DNA of 64,000 nucleotides from Stakelama pacifica. Its GTDB lineage: Bacteria; Pseudomonadota; Alphaproteobacteria; Sphingomonadales; Sphingomonadaceae. Below are positions 8,181 to 19,099 of this stretch, in pieces; position 1 is the stretch's first letter, and every line of letters begins with the position of its first letter. The stretch lies in NCBI RefSeq assembly GCF_004361835.1, contig NZ_SNWD01000010.1:62001-126000 (forward strand). Direction: 5' to 3'. The position numbers were made by a program, and so were the translations under genes. Under the pieces are notes generated by a model that saw only the letters and a list, made by a program, of their open reading frames with translations, ran no database searches and was not told the DNA's origin.

Positions 8181-9179
8181 CTACCGCCAGCCCTCCAGTA
8201 CCTGATCGGGCGGGCGGTGGCCGTCGGCCCAGACGCGGATATTGGTGATGACCTTTGCCCCCATGCCCTCGCGCGCCTCGACGGTGGCGGAGCCGAGATG
8301 CGGAGTGAGCACCACATTGGGCAGCGCGATCAGGCGCGGATCGACTGCCGGTTCGTTTGTATAGACGTCCAGCCCGGCGCCCGCGATACGGCCCTGTTCC
8401 AGCGCCTCGATCAGCGCATCCTGATCGATGATCGCGCCGCGCGAGGTATTGATGACGAAGGCATGGTTGCCCAGCAGCGCGATCCGCCGGGCGTCGATCA
8501 GCATTTCGGTGTCGCTTGTGTGGGGCGTGTGGATCGACACGATATCGACCGCGGCCAGCATCGCGTCGAGATCGGCATGCCAGACCGCGCCGAGCTGCGC
8601 CTCCAGCACATCCGGAACGCGGTGGCGGCTGTGATAATGGATCGACAGGCCGAAGGCGCGGGCGCGCGCCGCCACAGCCTGACCGATCCGGCCCATGCCG
8701 ACAATGCCGAGCTTTCGCCCGCCGATGCGGCGTCCCAGCATCCCGGTGGGGCGCCATCCGCTCCATTCGCCGGCGCGCAGCATCCGCTCGCCCTCGGTCA
8801 TGCGGCGCGGAACGGCGAGGATCAGCGCCATGGCAAGATCGGCGGTATCGTCGGTCAGGACGCCCGGCGTGTTGGTAACGACGATTCCCGCCGCCTTCGC
8901 CGCCGCCATGTCGATATGGTTGAAGCCCGCCCCGTAATTGGCGATCAGCGCCAGACGCCCCTTGCCCGCAGCGATGACGTCGGCGTCGATCCGATCGGTG
9001 ACGGTGGGGACGAGCACGTCGCAATCGGCTGCCGCGCGGGCGAGCGCATCAGCGTCCATCGGCAGGTCATCGGGATTGCCGACCATGTCGAACAATTCGC
9101 GCATCCGCGCCTCGATCGGATCGGGTAGGCGGCGCGTGACAAGGACGCGCGGATGGGCAGTACGCTGGCGGTCGGTCAT
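8181..9179 (-). CDS. D-isomer specific 2-hydroxyacid dehydrogenase (glyoxylate/hydroxypyruvate reductase-like)
   Basis: A 332-residue NAD(P)-dependent D-2-hydroxyacid dehydrogenase. The Rossmann motif GMGRIG is at 161-166, and the catalytic triad is visible as Arg247 (NTSRGAIID), Glu276 (TNEP) and His294 (PHLGSAT). The substrate-domain segment NYGAGFNHID and overall length match glyoxylate/hydroxypyruvate reductases, which reduce glyoxylate to glycolate or hydroxypyruvate to glycerate in the cytosol. It is divergent from the SH3-domain gene. Malate synthase G, another glyoxylate consumer, is encoded 15 kb away but not in the same unit. The precise substrate is inferred. Confidence 0.82.
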   Translation of the reverse strand: MTDRQRTAHPRVLVTRRLPDPIEARMRELFDMVGNPDDLPMDADALARAAADCDVLVPTVTDRIDADVIAAGKGRLALIANYGAGFNHIDMAAAKAAGIVVTNTPGVLTDDTADLAMALILAVPRRMTEGERMLRAGEWSGWRPTGMLGRRIGGRKLGIVGMGRIGQAVAARARAFGLSIHYHSRHRVPDVLEAQLGAVWHADLDAMLAAVDIVSIHTPHTSDTEMLIDARRIALLGNHAFVINTSRGAIIDQDALIEALEQGRIAGAGLDVYTNEPAVDPRLIALPNVVLTPHLGSATVEAREGMGAKVITNIRVWADGHRPPDQVLEGWR

Positions 9180-9280
9180 CGCAAAAGAGAATGCGGGGCG
9201 CGGCAGGATCAGTCAACGGTTGAAGCGTCGTGCGAGATCGCTGTAACGCATCGATACGATCAGAAGGAAAAGGGCGTCTC

Positions 9281-9769
9281 ATGCGGATATCGGGGAGCAT
9301 CATCGCGGCTTGCGCTGCCATTGCGGTTGCCGCGTCTGTATCGGGCGATGCGAACGCGCAGCAGCGAAAGACGCCTTATTATGCGTCCATTTCCGCCGGG
9401 AAAGCGCATATGCGCACCGGGCCGGGGCGCAATTACCCGATCAGCTGGCTGTATCAAAGGCGCAATCTGCCGATCCGCGTGGTCGATATTTATCAGGACT
9501 GGCGCAAGGTCGAAGACCCGGACGGCACGCAAGGGTGGATGCAGGTGGGGCTGCTGAGCGCCGCGCGCACCGCGATGGTGACCGACACCATCGCCCCGAT
9601 GCGCAATTCCCCCAGTGCGAGCGCAAGCATCAACTGGCGGGCGGTGCCCGGGGTGGTGGGGAAGATCGGCGATTGCAAGCGCGGCTGGTGCTGGTTCGAT
9701 GTCGACGGGCGCGGCGGCTATGTCGAACAGTCGCATCTTTGGGGTGTCGATCCGGGCGAGGAATTGTAA
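9281..9769 (+). CDS. secreted SH3 domain-containing protein
   Basis: A 162-residue protein with a classical signal peptide (hydrophobic core residues 5-21, likely cleavage after Ala26 in DANA|QQ). The mature part contains two bacterial SH3-like repeats: the first begins YYASISAGKAHMRTGPGRNY and holds the WRKVEDPDGTQGWM segment; the second ends KRGWCWFDVDGRGGYVEQ. Such periplasmic SH3 domains bind cell-wall peptide or act as adaptors. An in-frame extension to 9230 precedes the signal peptide and is unlikely to be translated; the ATG at 9281 has AAGGAAAAGG upstream. Specific function is unknown. Confidence 0.82.
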   Translation: MRISGSIIAACAAIAVAASVSGDANAQQRKTPYYASISAGKAHMRTGPGRNYPISWLYQRRNLPIRVVDIYQDWRKVEDPDGTQGWMQVGLLSAARTAMVTDTIAPMRNSPSASASINWRAVPGVVGKIGDCKRGWCWFDVDGRGGYVEQSHLWGVDPGEEL

Positions 9770-9779
9770 CTGCGCGCGG

Positions 9780-9977
9780 TCAATCCTTCCGGCGCTTTGC
9801 CCGCGCCATTGCGAAGAACAGGATCGCGGGAATGCCGATCCCGAGCAGCAGCCCGCTCGCCGAGCCCCATATCGATCCTACCTGACCGCCGATGATTCCG
9901 CCGATGACCGCGCCCGACAGAAAGAACAGCACGGGAAAGAGGCAGCCGAGCGCCATCATGGGATATATCTCCAGCAT
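9780..9977 (-). CDS. small membrane protein, hypothetical
   Basis: A short protein of 65 residues from the ATG at 9977. It has two hydrophobic helices (LGCLFPVLFFLSGAVIGGII and ASGLLLGIGIPAILFFAMA) joined by a Gly-rich turn and a basic C-terminal end (RAKRRKD), so it should be an inner-membrane protein with the C-terminus inside. A start six codons further in (9959, MMALG) has a better ribosome-binding site (GGAG, 9 nt), giving 59 residues; I cannot decide between them. No family is recognised. It converges on the SH3 gene and lies downstream of the katG terminator. Confidence 0.55.
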   Translation of the reverse strand: MLEIYPMMALGCLFPVLFFLSGAVIGGIIGGQVGSIWGSASGLLLGIGIPAILFFAMARAKRRKD

Positions 9978-9999
9978 GGATATGCGCGGGCGGGCGCGC

Positions 10000-10036
10000 A
10001 AAAAGGGAAGCCGCGAACAGAACGCCGCGGCTTCCC
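10000..10036 (-). terminator. rho-independent terminator of katG
   Basis: On the minus strand, just past the katG stop codon, a perfect 11-bp stem (GGGAAGCCGCG / CGCGGCTTCCC, arms 10026-10036 and 10005-10015) with a 10-nt loop is followed by TTTTT. This is a textbook intrinsic terminator placed about 40 bp after katG. Confidence 0.85.
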
Positions 10037-10072
10037 TAACTTATCCGTATAAAGGCGTCAGCCCTTTAAGGA

Positions 10073-12361
<2,289 letters not shown>

Positions 12362-12425
12362 TTATCCCGGTCAGTCAGACGAAAAAAATCACTTTTTCCC
12401 GCGCGCAATGTTCCGATGACGGTTG

Positions 12426-12448
12426 CTAATGCAAGTGATTGTCATTAG
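12426..12448. promoter_or_regulatory. candidate Fur box
   Basis: An inverted repeat CTAATG-N11-CATTAG, with a centre of GCAAGTGATTGT, matches the general form of proteobacterial Fur boxes (AATGNNAATNATTNNCATT-like). It lies about 43 bp upstream of the TonB receptor start and about 134 bp from katG. Iron-responsive repression of the receptor operon is the natural reading. Confidence 0.65.
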
Positions 12449-12490
12449 TCGGGCTAGGATGATAAGCCGACAGGGAAACAGGGTAAAATC

Positions 12491-14725
12491 GTGAAGAATA
12501 TGAAGGTCGCGACATTCGCATTGCTGGCATCGACCGCGCTCGGCTGCGCGCCCGCTTTTGCGGGGGATATCGCTGCCCCGATCGTGGAAGCGGCGACAAA
12601 AGGCGCGGATATCGCGACCGGCGGCGACGATCAGCGCCGCGATATCGTTGTCACCGGCGAACGCACCGAGGGTGATGACAGCTATACGGTCGGCGATCAG
12701 AGCACGGCGACGCGCATGCCGCTTTCCTTGCGCGAAACGCCGCAATCGGTAAGCGTTGTAACCCGGTCGCAGATCGAGGATTTTCAGCTCAACGACATCA
12801 ATGCGCTGCTCGCTACCGTTCCGGGCGTGGTGGTACAGGCGCAGGAAACCGACCGAATCTACTATTCGGCGCGCGGCTATGACATTCAGACGTTCCAGAT
12901 CGACGGCGTCGGCCTGCCCTTTGCATTCGGAATCCAGACCGGATCGATCGACACCGCGATCTATGACCATATTGAGGTGGTGCGCGGTGCGCCCGGCCTG
13001 TTGTCGCCGACCGGCAATCCGTCGGCGGTGGTCAATTTCATCCGCAAGCGGCCGACCCGCGATCTTCAGGCATCGGCATCGGCGCAATATGGTTCGTACG
13101 ATCATTTGCGGCTGGACGGCGATGTCAGCGTTCCGGTGACGAAGGACGGCAGCATCCGCGCCCGCGCGGTCGGCGCATATCTGGACGAGGACAGCTATCT
13201 CGACCGGTACGGGCTGAAGCGCTGGATCGGCTATGGCATTGTCGAGGCAGATCTTGGTCCCGATACCGTCGTGAGCGCTGGCTATGGTCACCAGAAGCAT
13301 AAGAGCCGGGGTGCGACCTGGGGCGGGCTACCGCTTTTCTATACTGACGGAACGCAGATCGAATATGACCGATCGGCGAATTCCGCACCCGAATGGTCGC
13401 ATTGGGGCGTCACCGACCGCCAGATTTTCGGCGATATCACGCACCATCTGAGCAGCGACTGGCTGATCAAGGTAAGCGCCGTCCGCCGCGCGATCACCGA
13501 AGAGGATGCGCTCTTCTATGTCTATCAAAATCCGGTACGCGGTGCGCCGGGTGGGATCGACGCCAGCGACCCGGACAGTATTAAAGGCATTGTTACCTAT
13601 CCCGGCGCGTTTCAGGCGGAGACGCGCAACCTGACGCTGGATGCCTATGTCACCGGTAAGGTGTCGCTGTTCGGGCGTCAGCATGATGTGACCTTCGGCG
13701 TAAACCGGGCTGCACAGCATTATATTCAGGGGTCGGCTTATGATTTTGCGGCCATCGGACAGCCGATCTCGATCGAGGATATGCTGGCGGGAACCTTCCC
13801 CTATCCGAACTTTCCGACCGAATATGATTACACCACCACGTCGCTCAGCCAGGAAACGCATAGCCGCCGGGAAAGCGCTTATGGCCTTGCGCGGCTGAAC
13901 CTGTCGGACCCGTGGAAGCTGATGCTGGGCGGCAGCGTTACGCATGCCATGCAGGAGGGTTATGCCTATGGCCCACGCGCCGATTACGATCATACGCGGT
14001 TCCTGCCTTTTATCGGCACGACCTATGATCTGACGCCCAATGTCAGCTTTTATGCAAGCTATGCCACGATCTTCAATCCGCAGAGTCAGATCAAACAGGG
14101 GGGCGGCATCCTTGATCCGATCGAGGGCGATAATATCGAAGGCGGGCTGAAGGGCGAATGGTATGAGGGGCGGCTCAACGCCAGCGTCGCTTTCTTTCAG
14201 GCGCGGCAGAATAACACCGCCGAGGCTTTGCCCTTCGATCCGACGATCGGTCAGACCGTGTATCGGGGCGTCGATTCCAAATCGCAGGGTATTGAGGTCG
14301 AACTGGGCGGCGAACTCCTGCCCGGATTGCAGGCGACCGGTGGCTTTACGATGATGCGGATCATCGGCGATGAGCATCAGGATGCGCGCACCTTCGTTCC
14401 GCGCCGGACGGCGAACCTCAACCTCAGCTGGACCCCGGTCGGCTTCGATCGGCTGAAGCTGGGCGCGGCGATGCGCTATCAGAGCAAAATCTATCTCGAA
14501 CCCGAAGATACCGTGTCCGACACCACCGGAGAGCAGGTGCGGATCAATCAGGGCGGCTATGCGCTGGTCGATCTGTTCGCGGGGTATAAGCTTACCGATC
14601 AGGTGCGCCTGAGCGTCAATCTGCGCAATGTCACCAACGCCAAATATCTGACCGCGCTGAATGCCAGCCAGTCGCATTATGGCGCGCCGCGTACGGTGCT
14701 GGGCACGATCAGCGTCGGGTTCTGA
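12491..14725 (+). CDS. TonB-dependent siderophore receptor
   Basis: A 744-residue outer-membrane receptor. A signal peptide (cleavage near Ala24, PAFA|GD) is followed by a TonB-box-like segment (DIVVTGERT, about 53-61), a plug domain (LRETPQSVSVVTRSQIEDF, VRGAPGLLSPTGNPSAVVNFI) and a 22-strand-type barrel ending in the aromatic C-terminal residue of TISVGF. The plug sequences resemble FhuE/FpvA-type ferric-siderophore receptors. The GTG at 12491 has AGGG 7 nt upstream; an ATG at 12500 is an alternative. It sits directly behind a Fur box and is followed after 2 nt by a membrane-protein gene and a PepSY gene, an arrangement common for ferric-siderophore uptake and reduction. The ligand is unknown. 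Confidence 0.9.
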   Translation: MKNMKVATFALLASTALGCAPAFAGDIAAPIVEAATKGADIATGGDDQRRDIVVTGERTEGDDSYTVGDQSTATRMPLSLRETPQSVSVVTRSQIEDFQLNDINALLATVPGVVVQAQETDRIYYSARGYDIQTFQIDGVGLPFAFGIQTGSIDTAIYDHIEVVRGAPGLLSPTGNPSAVVNFIRKRPTRDLQASASAQYGSYDHLRLDGDVSVPVTKDGSIRARAVGAYLDEDSYLDRYGLKRWIGYGIVEADLGPDTVVSAGYGHQKHKSRGATWGGLPLFYTDGTQIEYDRSANSAPEWSHWGVTDRQIFGDITHHLSSDWLIKVSAVRRAITEEDALFYVYQNPVRGAPGGIDASDPDSIKGIVTYPGAFQAETRNLTLDAYVTGKVSLFGRQHDVTFGVNRAAQHYIQGSAYDFAAIGQPISIEDMLAGTFPYPNFPTEYDYTTTSLSQETHSRRESAYGLARLNLSDPWKLMLGGSVTHAMQEGYAYGPRADYDHTRFLPFIGTTYDLTPNVSFYASYATIFNPQSQIKQGGGILDPIEGDNIEGGLKGEWYEGRLNASVAFFQARQNNTAEALPFDPTIGQTVYRGVDSKSQGIEVELGGELLPGLQATGGFTMMRIIGDEHQDARTFVPRRTANLNLSWTPVGFDRLKLGAAMRYQSKIYLEPEDTVSDTTGEQVRINQGGYALVDLFAGYKLTDQVRLSVNLRNVTNAKYLTALNASQSHYGAPRTVLGTISVGF

Positions 14726-14727
14726 TC

Positions 14728-15303
14728 GTGGCGGGGGCGGACTTTCTGGTAATTGCCGGATCGGCGGCGGCAGCGGCGTCGATACTGGTGCTGCGCGTCG
14801 CATGGTCGCGTTCCCGGCGGTCGATAGCGATCAACCTGTCGGCATGGACCCTGATGCTGGCGGGCGCGGTGCTGGCCGGGCTGGGCTATGGCGCATGGGG
14901 TGTCAGCGTGGCGGGGCTTGCCGCGACCGCTGCGGCATTCATGCTGCTCGCAATTGCCGCGATCCGCAGTCCGAAGGGGCGGGCAGAGGCGCCGCGGCGC
15001 CGAGCGCATGTCCTGTCCGCGAGGGGCGAACCGATGCACCTGCTTCGCCGCTTCGCCACCTTTCTGCTGACCGTGCCCGGAGCGGCAATCGTGTCGGTAC
15101 TGATCGCGATGGTTGCGCGGCAGGCGAGCGAGGGAAGCGGGGAGGGCAATGCGAATATGATCGCGGTCTATGCCATGCCCCTCGTCTGGGCGGTGCTGAT
15201 GAGCGCGATGCTGATGCAGGAGCGGCAGCGCGCGCGGATCGTGACGCTGATCGTACCGGCGCTTGCCTCGATGGCGCTGCTATGGGCAGGGGGCGGTGCA
15301 TGA
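14728..15303 (+). CDS. membrane protein of the siderophore-receptor/PepSY operon, hypothetical
   Basis: A 191-residue, strongly hydrophobic protein with about five membrane segments: near residues 4-23, 36-56, 60-81, 108-128 and 143-188 (two helices). A basic, soluble loop occupies about 82-105. The GTG start is 2 nt after the receptor stop codon, and its stop overlaps the PepSY start by four bases, so it is translated with both neighbours. No family is recognised; small membrane proteins in this position accompany TonB receptor/PepSY pairs in sphingomonads. A role in ferric-siderophore handling at the inner membrane is inferred only from position. Confidence 0.7.
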   Translation: MAGADFLVIAGSAAAAASILVLRVAWSRSRRSIAINLSAWTLMLAGAVLAGLGYGAWGVSVAGLAATAAAFMLLAIAAIRSPKGRAEAPRRRAHVLSARGEPMHLLRRFATFLLTVPGAAIVSVLIAMVARQASEGSGEGNANMIAVYAMPLVWAVLMSAMLMQERQRARIVTLIVPALASMALLWAGGGA

Positions 15304-16616
15304 GCATTATTTCGAAGGAGGCGGTGCGCAAAGGCCTGTCGGCGCATGCGGTGATCGGCCTGCTGGCGAGCGCCTTGCTGTATATCGTGTGCGTCACCGG
15401 CACGCTGGCCGTATTCCATCAGGAAACGCAGCGGATCGAACAGCCCGGTGCGCCCGAAATGACGGCCATCGCGCCCGAAGCGGTGCAGCGTGCGGTGGCG
15501 AACGTGCTGACCAGCGAACCGGCGGGCAAGCCGATCACGCATCTCTATGTGCAGCTTCCCGATGGGGGCCTCCCGCGCACTGCGATCACCACCGACAACC
15601 GGTCGCTCAACGTCGCGCCCGACGGCTCGATCACCGGGCCGCAGGAAAAGGGGTGGTCCGAATTTGTCGCCGAGCTGCATTATACGTTGATGCTGCCGCA
15701 AATCTGGGGGCTGGTGACGGTCGGCGCGCTGGGCGCGATGATGCTGGCGCTGACGATCACCGGCGTGATTGCGCATCCGCGCATCTTTCGCGATGCCTTT
15801 CGCCTGCGCGCGCGGCATGGCAGCGGGGTGGGCCTTGCCGACTGGCACAACCGGCTGAGCGTCTGGACCCTGCCCTTTTCGATCGCCATCGCGCTGACCG
15901 GCGCGCTGATCGGGCTGGCTTATCTCACCAATTACGGCCTGTCGAAACAGTTTTACGGTGGTGACGCGCTGGCCGCTTATGCCCCGATTTTCGGGAAGGA
16001 ACCGGAGCTTGACGATCCTTCGGTAAAAGTGCCCGATGTGGCGAGCGCGCTGCGCGGCGTGGCGCAGCGCTTTCCCGAGGTGCGGCCCTATTTCGTCGTG
16101 GTGCACGAACCTGGAAGCCCCGAACAGCACGTACAGGTGATTGCGCGGGTTCCCCACCGGCTGATCTATGGCGAAAGCTATAATTTCGACGCGCATGGTC
16201 GCTTTTTGAACAAGGTCGGCATGTCCGACGGGTCGCTGGGACAACAGGCGGCGGCGTCGAACTATAACCTGCATTTCGGCAATTTCGCCGGATTGCCGGG
16301 CAAGATCGCCTATTTCGTGTTCGGCGCAGCGCTTTGCGCGATCATCGCGACGGGGCCGCTGCTCTGGCTGGGCAAAAGGCGTCGGCGCGGGCTGGTCGAG
16401 CCAAAGCTTGCCGCCAGCTGGGACGCAGTGATGTGGGGCGTGCCGGCGCTGATGCTGATCACCTTCGCCGCGCGTATGGCGATCGGCGACGGCGTGCCTT
16501 TCACCGCAATCTTCTGGATCGGGCTGGCAGTGATCCTGATCGGCGCTGTCGTGCGGGCGGGGCTCGGGGCTCGGGGCGCGGGGCGCGGGGCGCGGGGCGC
16601 CGGATCGTCTGATTAA
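15300..16616 (+). CDS. PepSY-associated TM domain protein (putative ferric-siderophore reductase-like)
   Basis: A 438-residue inner-membrane protein of the PepSY_TM family. The first helix (about 16-38, LLASALLYIVCVTGTLAVFH) is followed by a PepSY-like periplasmic region, then helices near 135-158, 188-210, 335-360 and 385-430. Family members next to TonB receptors (FsqB/PiuB-like) are thought to take part in iron release from siderophores by reduction. The conserved His residues HQE (near 40) and ADWHNRLS (near 185) could bind haem or metal. The start overlaps the preceding stop (ATGA). The C-terminal tail is encoded by a 7-nt tandem repeat (16558-16599), giving a Gly/Ala/Arg tail. Confidence 0.82.
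   Translation: MSIISKEAVRKGLSAHAVIGLLASALLYIVCVTGTLAVFHQETQRIEQPGAPEMTAIAPEAVQRAVANVLTSEPAGKPITHLYVQLPDGGLPRTAITTDNRSLNVAPDGSITGPQEKGWSEFVAELHYTLMLPQIWGLVTVGALGAMMLALTITGVIAHPRIFRDAFRLRARHGSGVGLADWHNRLSVWTLPFSIAIALTGALIGLAYLTNYGLSKQFYGGDALAAYAPIFGKEPELDDPSVKVPDVASALRGVAQRFPEVRPYFVVVHEPGSPEQHVQVIARVPHRLIYGESYNFDAHGRFLNKVGMSDGSLGQQAAASNYNLHFGNFAGLPGKIAYFVFGAALCAIIATGPLLWLGKRRRRGLVEPKLAASWDAVMWGVPALMLITFAARMAIGDGVPFTAIFWIGLAVILIGAVVRAGLGARGAGRGARGAGSSD
16558..16599 (+). repeat. tandem repeat, six copies of a 7-nt unit
   Basis: Six consecutive heptamers, two CGGGGCT followed by four CGGGGCG, lie inside the last 20 codons of the PepSY gene and encode its Gly/Ala/Arg-rich tail. Because seven is not a multiple of three, gain or loss of a unit would change the reading frame of the C-terminus. 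Confidence 0.9.
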
Positions 16617-16650
16617 TACCGAACTGCAATAGCCGGGACTCACTGCCAGG

Positions 16651-16719
16651 ATCGTCATCGCGAGGAGCGCAGCGACGCGGCGATCCAGCGGCCGCGCACG
16701 CCGCTTCTGGATTGCCGCG
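16651..16719. repeat. inverted-repeat element between convergent genes
   Basis: Arms CGCGGCGATCCAG (16676-16688) and CTGGATTGCCGCG (16707-16719) are complementary at 12 of 13 positions. The lead-in CGTCATCGCGAGGAGCGCAG belongs to a sequence type (gcgaggagcgcagcgacgcggc.atccag) seen repeatedly in sphingomonad and other alphaproteobacterial intergenic regions. It occupies the gap between the PepSY gene and the converging mechanosensitive channel gene. Confidence 0.6.
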
Positions 16720-16747
16720 CCCCTTTGGGACTCACGATATGTCTGGA

Positions 16748-17980
16748 TCAACGTAGGTCGGTATTAGCTCTGCTGAGGGCGCGGGCAAAGTCGCTGCCTG
16801 CGGGATGCTGGAACAGGCGCAGCCCGAATTCGGGCAGGATCGCGATCAGATGGTCGAAGATATCGGCCTGCGCCGCTTCATATTCGACAAAGCCGGTGCG
16901 TGCGATGAAGCAATAGATTTCGAGCGGCAGCCCCTCCGGCGTCGGATCGCGCTGCCGCACCAGCCGCAGCATATTCTGCGCGACCAGCGGATGATCGCGC
17001 AGATACGCTTCGCAATAGGCGCGATAGGTGCCGATATTGGTGAGGCGGCGATGTTCGGGCTCGCTGCGATCCTTATTCCACGCCGCGATCTCACGCCGCT
17101 TCGCTTCGAGATAGGGTTTCAGCGCGCCGCGGGCCTCCAGCCGTTCGATCTGATCCGCCGTAAGATAGCCGACGCAATTCTGATCGATCGGCAGCGCGCG
17201 CTGAATCCGCCGCCCGCCCGATTCCTGCATCCCGCGCCAGTTGCGGAACGATTCGGAGATCAGGCGATGCGTCGGGATCGTGGTGATCGTCTGATCCCAG
17301 TTCTGCACCTTGACCGTGTGCAGCGCGATATCGATGACATCGCCATCGGCATTGAGCTGCTGCATCTCGATCCAGTCGCCGACGCGAATCATGTCGTTCG
17401 AGGCGAGCTGGACCGAGGCGACCAGCGACAGGATCGTATCCTTGAACACCAGCATCAACACCGCCGCCATCGCGCCCAGGCCGGAGAGCAGCAGCAGCGG
17501 CGATTGCTCCATCAGCGCCGCGATCATCAGTATTACCGCGCCCAGATACACGATGATCTTCACCACCTGCACATAGCCCTTGATCGGGCGCAGGCGCGAT
17601 TCGGGGCGGCGGCGATAGAGTTCGTTGACGATGCTGAGCCCCGCGCTGGTCGCACGCGCGAAACTCAATACCACGATCGCGGTGCAGACATTGCCGGTGA
17701 CCGATTCCACTTCGGTCGAAAGATGCGGGACCAGCCGGACCCCATGTTCGACGAACAGCGTCGGAACGATCGTCGCAAGTCGCTGAAACACCGACGGCAG
17801 TGACGGGAGGTCGTCGTCGAACGACACCCGGTCGAAATAGCGCCAGAGGATACGCAGCAGCACATGGCGGACGAGCGCGCTGATCGCAGCAGCGCCGAGG
17901 GCAAGCAAAGCGAGGCCGATCAGCGTTTCGGCAAGCTGACTGAGGCCGAGATCGGAAAGCGTGAATTCCATGGCGGACAT
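16748..17980 (-). CDS. mechanosensitive ion channel family protein (MscS/YbdG-type)
   Basis: A 410-residue MscS-superfamily protein with five predicted membrane segments and a C-terminal soluble domain. The pore-lining helix and beta domain are recognisable at GLGAMAAVLMLVFKDTILS...SVQLASNDMIRVGDWIEM, followed by VIDIALHTVKVQNWDQTIT and IPTHRLISESFRNW. That last segment and the long C-terminal domain match the E. coli YbdG (MscM, miniature conductance) subgroup. It gates on membrane tension during osmotic down-shock at the inner membrane. Start choice between 18010, 17980 (MSAMEF) and 17971 (MEFTLS) is uncertain; 17980 is taken because the upstream residues are not family-like. Confidence 0.85.
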   Translation of the reverse strand: MSAMEFTLSDLGLSQLAETLIGLALLALGAAAISALVRHVLLRILWRYFDRVSFDDDLPSLPSVFQRLATIVPTLFVEHGVRLVPHLSTEVESVTGNVCTAIVVLSFARATSAGLSIVNELYRRRPESRLRPIKGYVQVVKIIVYLGAVILMIAALMEQSPLLLLSGLGAMAAVLMLVFKDTILSLVASVQLASNDMIRVGDWIEMQQLNADGDVIDIALHTVKVQNWDQTITTIPTHRLISESFRNWRGMQESGGRRIQRALPIDQNCVGYLTADQIERLEARGALKPYLEAKRREIAAWNKDRSEPEHRRLTNIGTYRAYCEAYLRDHPLVAQNMLRLVRQRDPTPEGLPLEIYCFIARTGFVEYEAAQADIFDHLIAILPEFGLRLFQHPAGSDFARALSRANTDLR

Positions 17981-18093
17981 GCTACTACCGCGCGCAGGGC
18001 GCGGGGCCAACCACCGCCCGAATTTTGGTGCCGGACATAGTTGGGGGAAGGTGCGTTGTGACTTTTCAATTACTTATGAGAGGTTCGGCGCGC

Positions 18094-18357
18094 ATGGAAG
18101 ACAGTCCCACGGTTCAGGCGATCAAATGGGCAGCGACCGCGACCGGCGTTCTGGCAGCGTTCATGGTTTCGCTTGATCTGGGCCGCAGGACGGTGGGGGC
18201 AGGGTTCGTCATTTTCACCGTGTCGAGCGTGGCATGGATCACCGCCGCTGCGCTTTCGACCGACTGGGCGCTGGGAACGCAAAATGCGGTGCTGTTCGCG
18301 ATCAACATTTTCGGCATTTATCGCTATCTGATCCGCGCTACACCGGGCCATGGCTGA
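18094..18357 (+). CDS. small membrane protein, hypothetical
   Basis: An 87-residue protein from the ATG at 18094 (AGAGG about 11 nt upstream) with three hydrophobic segments: about 12-24, 33-53 and 60-80. The last contains GTQNAVLFAINIFGIYRYL, a pattern seen in many small alphaproteobacterial membrane proteins of unknown role. An upstream ATG at 18076 and a longer frame to 18025 exist but lack support. Its end overlaps the prepilin peptidase gene by 8 nt, so the two are probably co-translated. No function can be assigned. Confidence 0.65.
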   Translation: MEDSPTVQAIKWAATATGVLAAFMVSLDLGRRTVGAGFVIFTVSSVAWITAAALSTDWALGTQNAVLFAINIFGIYRYLIRATPGHG

Positions 18358-19099
18358 CTCTCTCTGGCTTTGGCCCGCGGCGCTTAGCGTGCTGGGGCTG
18401 ATCTTCGGAAGTTTTATCGCGACGGTGGTGCTGCGCTGGCCCGAGGAGCGATCGCCGCTGCACGGGCGATCGGTCTGCGATCAGTGCGGCAAAAGCCTCA
18501 GCGCGGGCGAACTGGTGCCGCTGATAAGCTTTCTGGCGCAGCGAGGGCGATGCCGCGCCTGCGGGGGCAGCATATCGCGCGTGCACCCCGCATGCGAGGC
18601 GCTCGCCATGCTGATCGGCCTGTCGGCGGGGCTGGCCATGCCCGGCTGGGCGGGCGTTGCGGGCGCGGTGTTCGGATGGCTGTTGCTGACGCTGGGAGCG
18701 CTCGACTGGCGCGCCTTCTGGCTGCCCGATCTGCTTACCGGTGCGCTGGCGCTTGCCGGGATCGTCGCCGGGCTGTGCGGGCTGATGCCGTCGCTTATCG
18801 ATCGGGCGATCGGCGGAGCCGCGGGGTTCGCCGCGATCTGGCTGGTGGCTGCGGGATATCGGCACCTGCGTGGGCGCGACGGGCTGGGCGGCGGCGATGC
18901 CAAGCTGGTCGGGGCGATCGGACTGTGGCTCGGCTGGCGGGCCCTGCCGCTGCTGGTGCTGAGCGCGAGCCTGATCGGGCTGATCGCAGTGCTGAGCGCG
19001 ATTCTTCGCGGGCAGCGCATGGCAGCGACGACGCCATTGCCGCTGGGCACGATGCTGGCGCTGGCGGGATATGCGCTATGGCTGACCGGCGCAGGATGA
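18350..19099 (+). CDS. prepilin peptidase (A24 family, bifunctional with N-methylase domain)
   Basis: A 249-residue polytopic membrane aspartyl protease that cleaves the leader of type IV prepilins or pseudopilins and N-methylates the new N-terminus. The N-terminal cytosolic domain carries the tetracysteine motif C-x2-C...C-x2-C (SVCDQCGKSL, RGRCRACGG), present in PilD/GspO-type bifunctional enzymes and missing from short CpaA-type peptidases. Both catalytic aspartates are visible: ALDWRAFWLPD and GGGDAKLVGAIG. About seven or eight helices are predicted. No secretion or pilus operon is adjacent. The Flp pilin at the left edge is a possible, but not necessary, client. Confidence 0.88.
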   Translation: MADSLWLWPAALSVLGLIFGSFIATVVLRWPEERSPLHGRSVCDQCGKSLSAGELVPLISFLAQRGRCRACGGSISRVHPACEALAMLIGLSAGLAMPGWAGVAGAVFGWLLLTLGALDWRAFWLPDLLTGALALAGIVAGLCGLMPSLIDRAIGGAAGFAAIWLVAAGYRHLRGRDGLGGGDAKLVGAIGLWLGWRALPLLVLSASLIGLIAVLSAILRGQRMAATTPLPLGTMLALAGYALWLTGAG

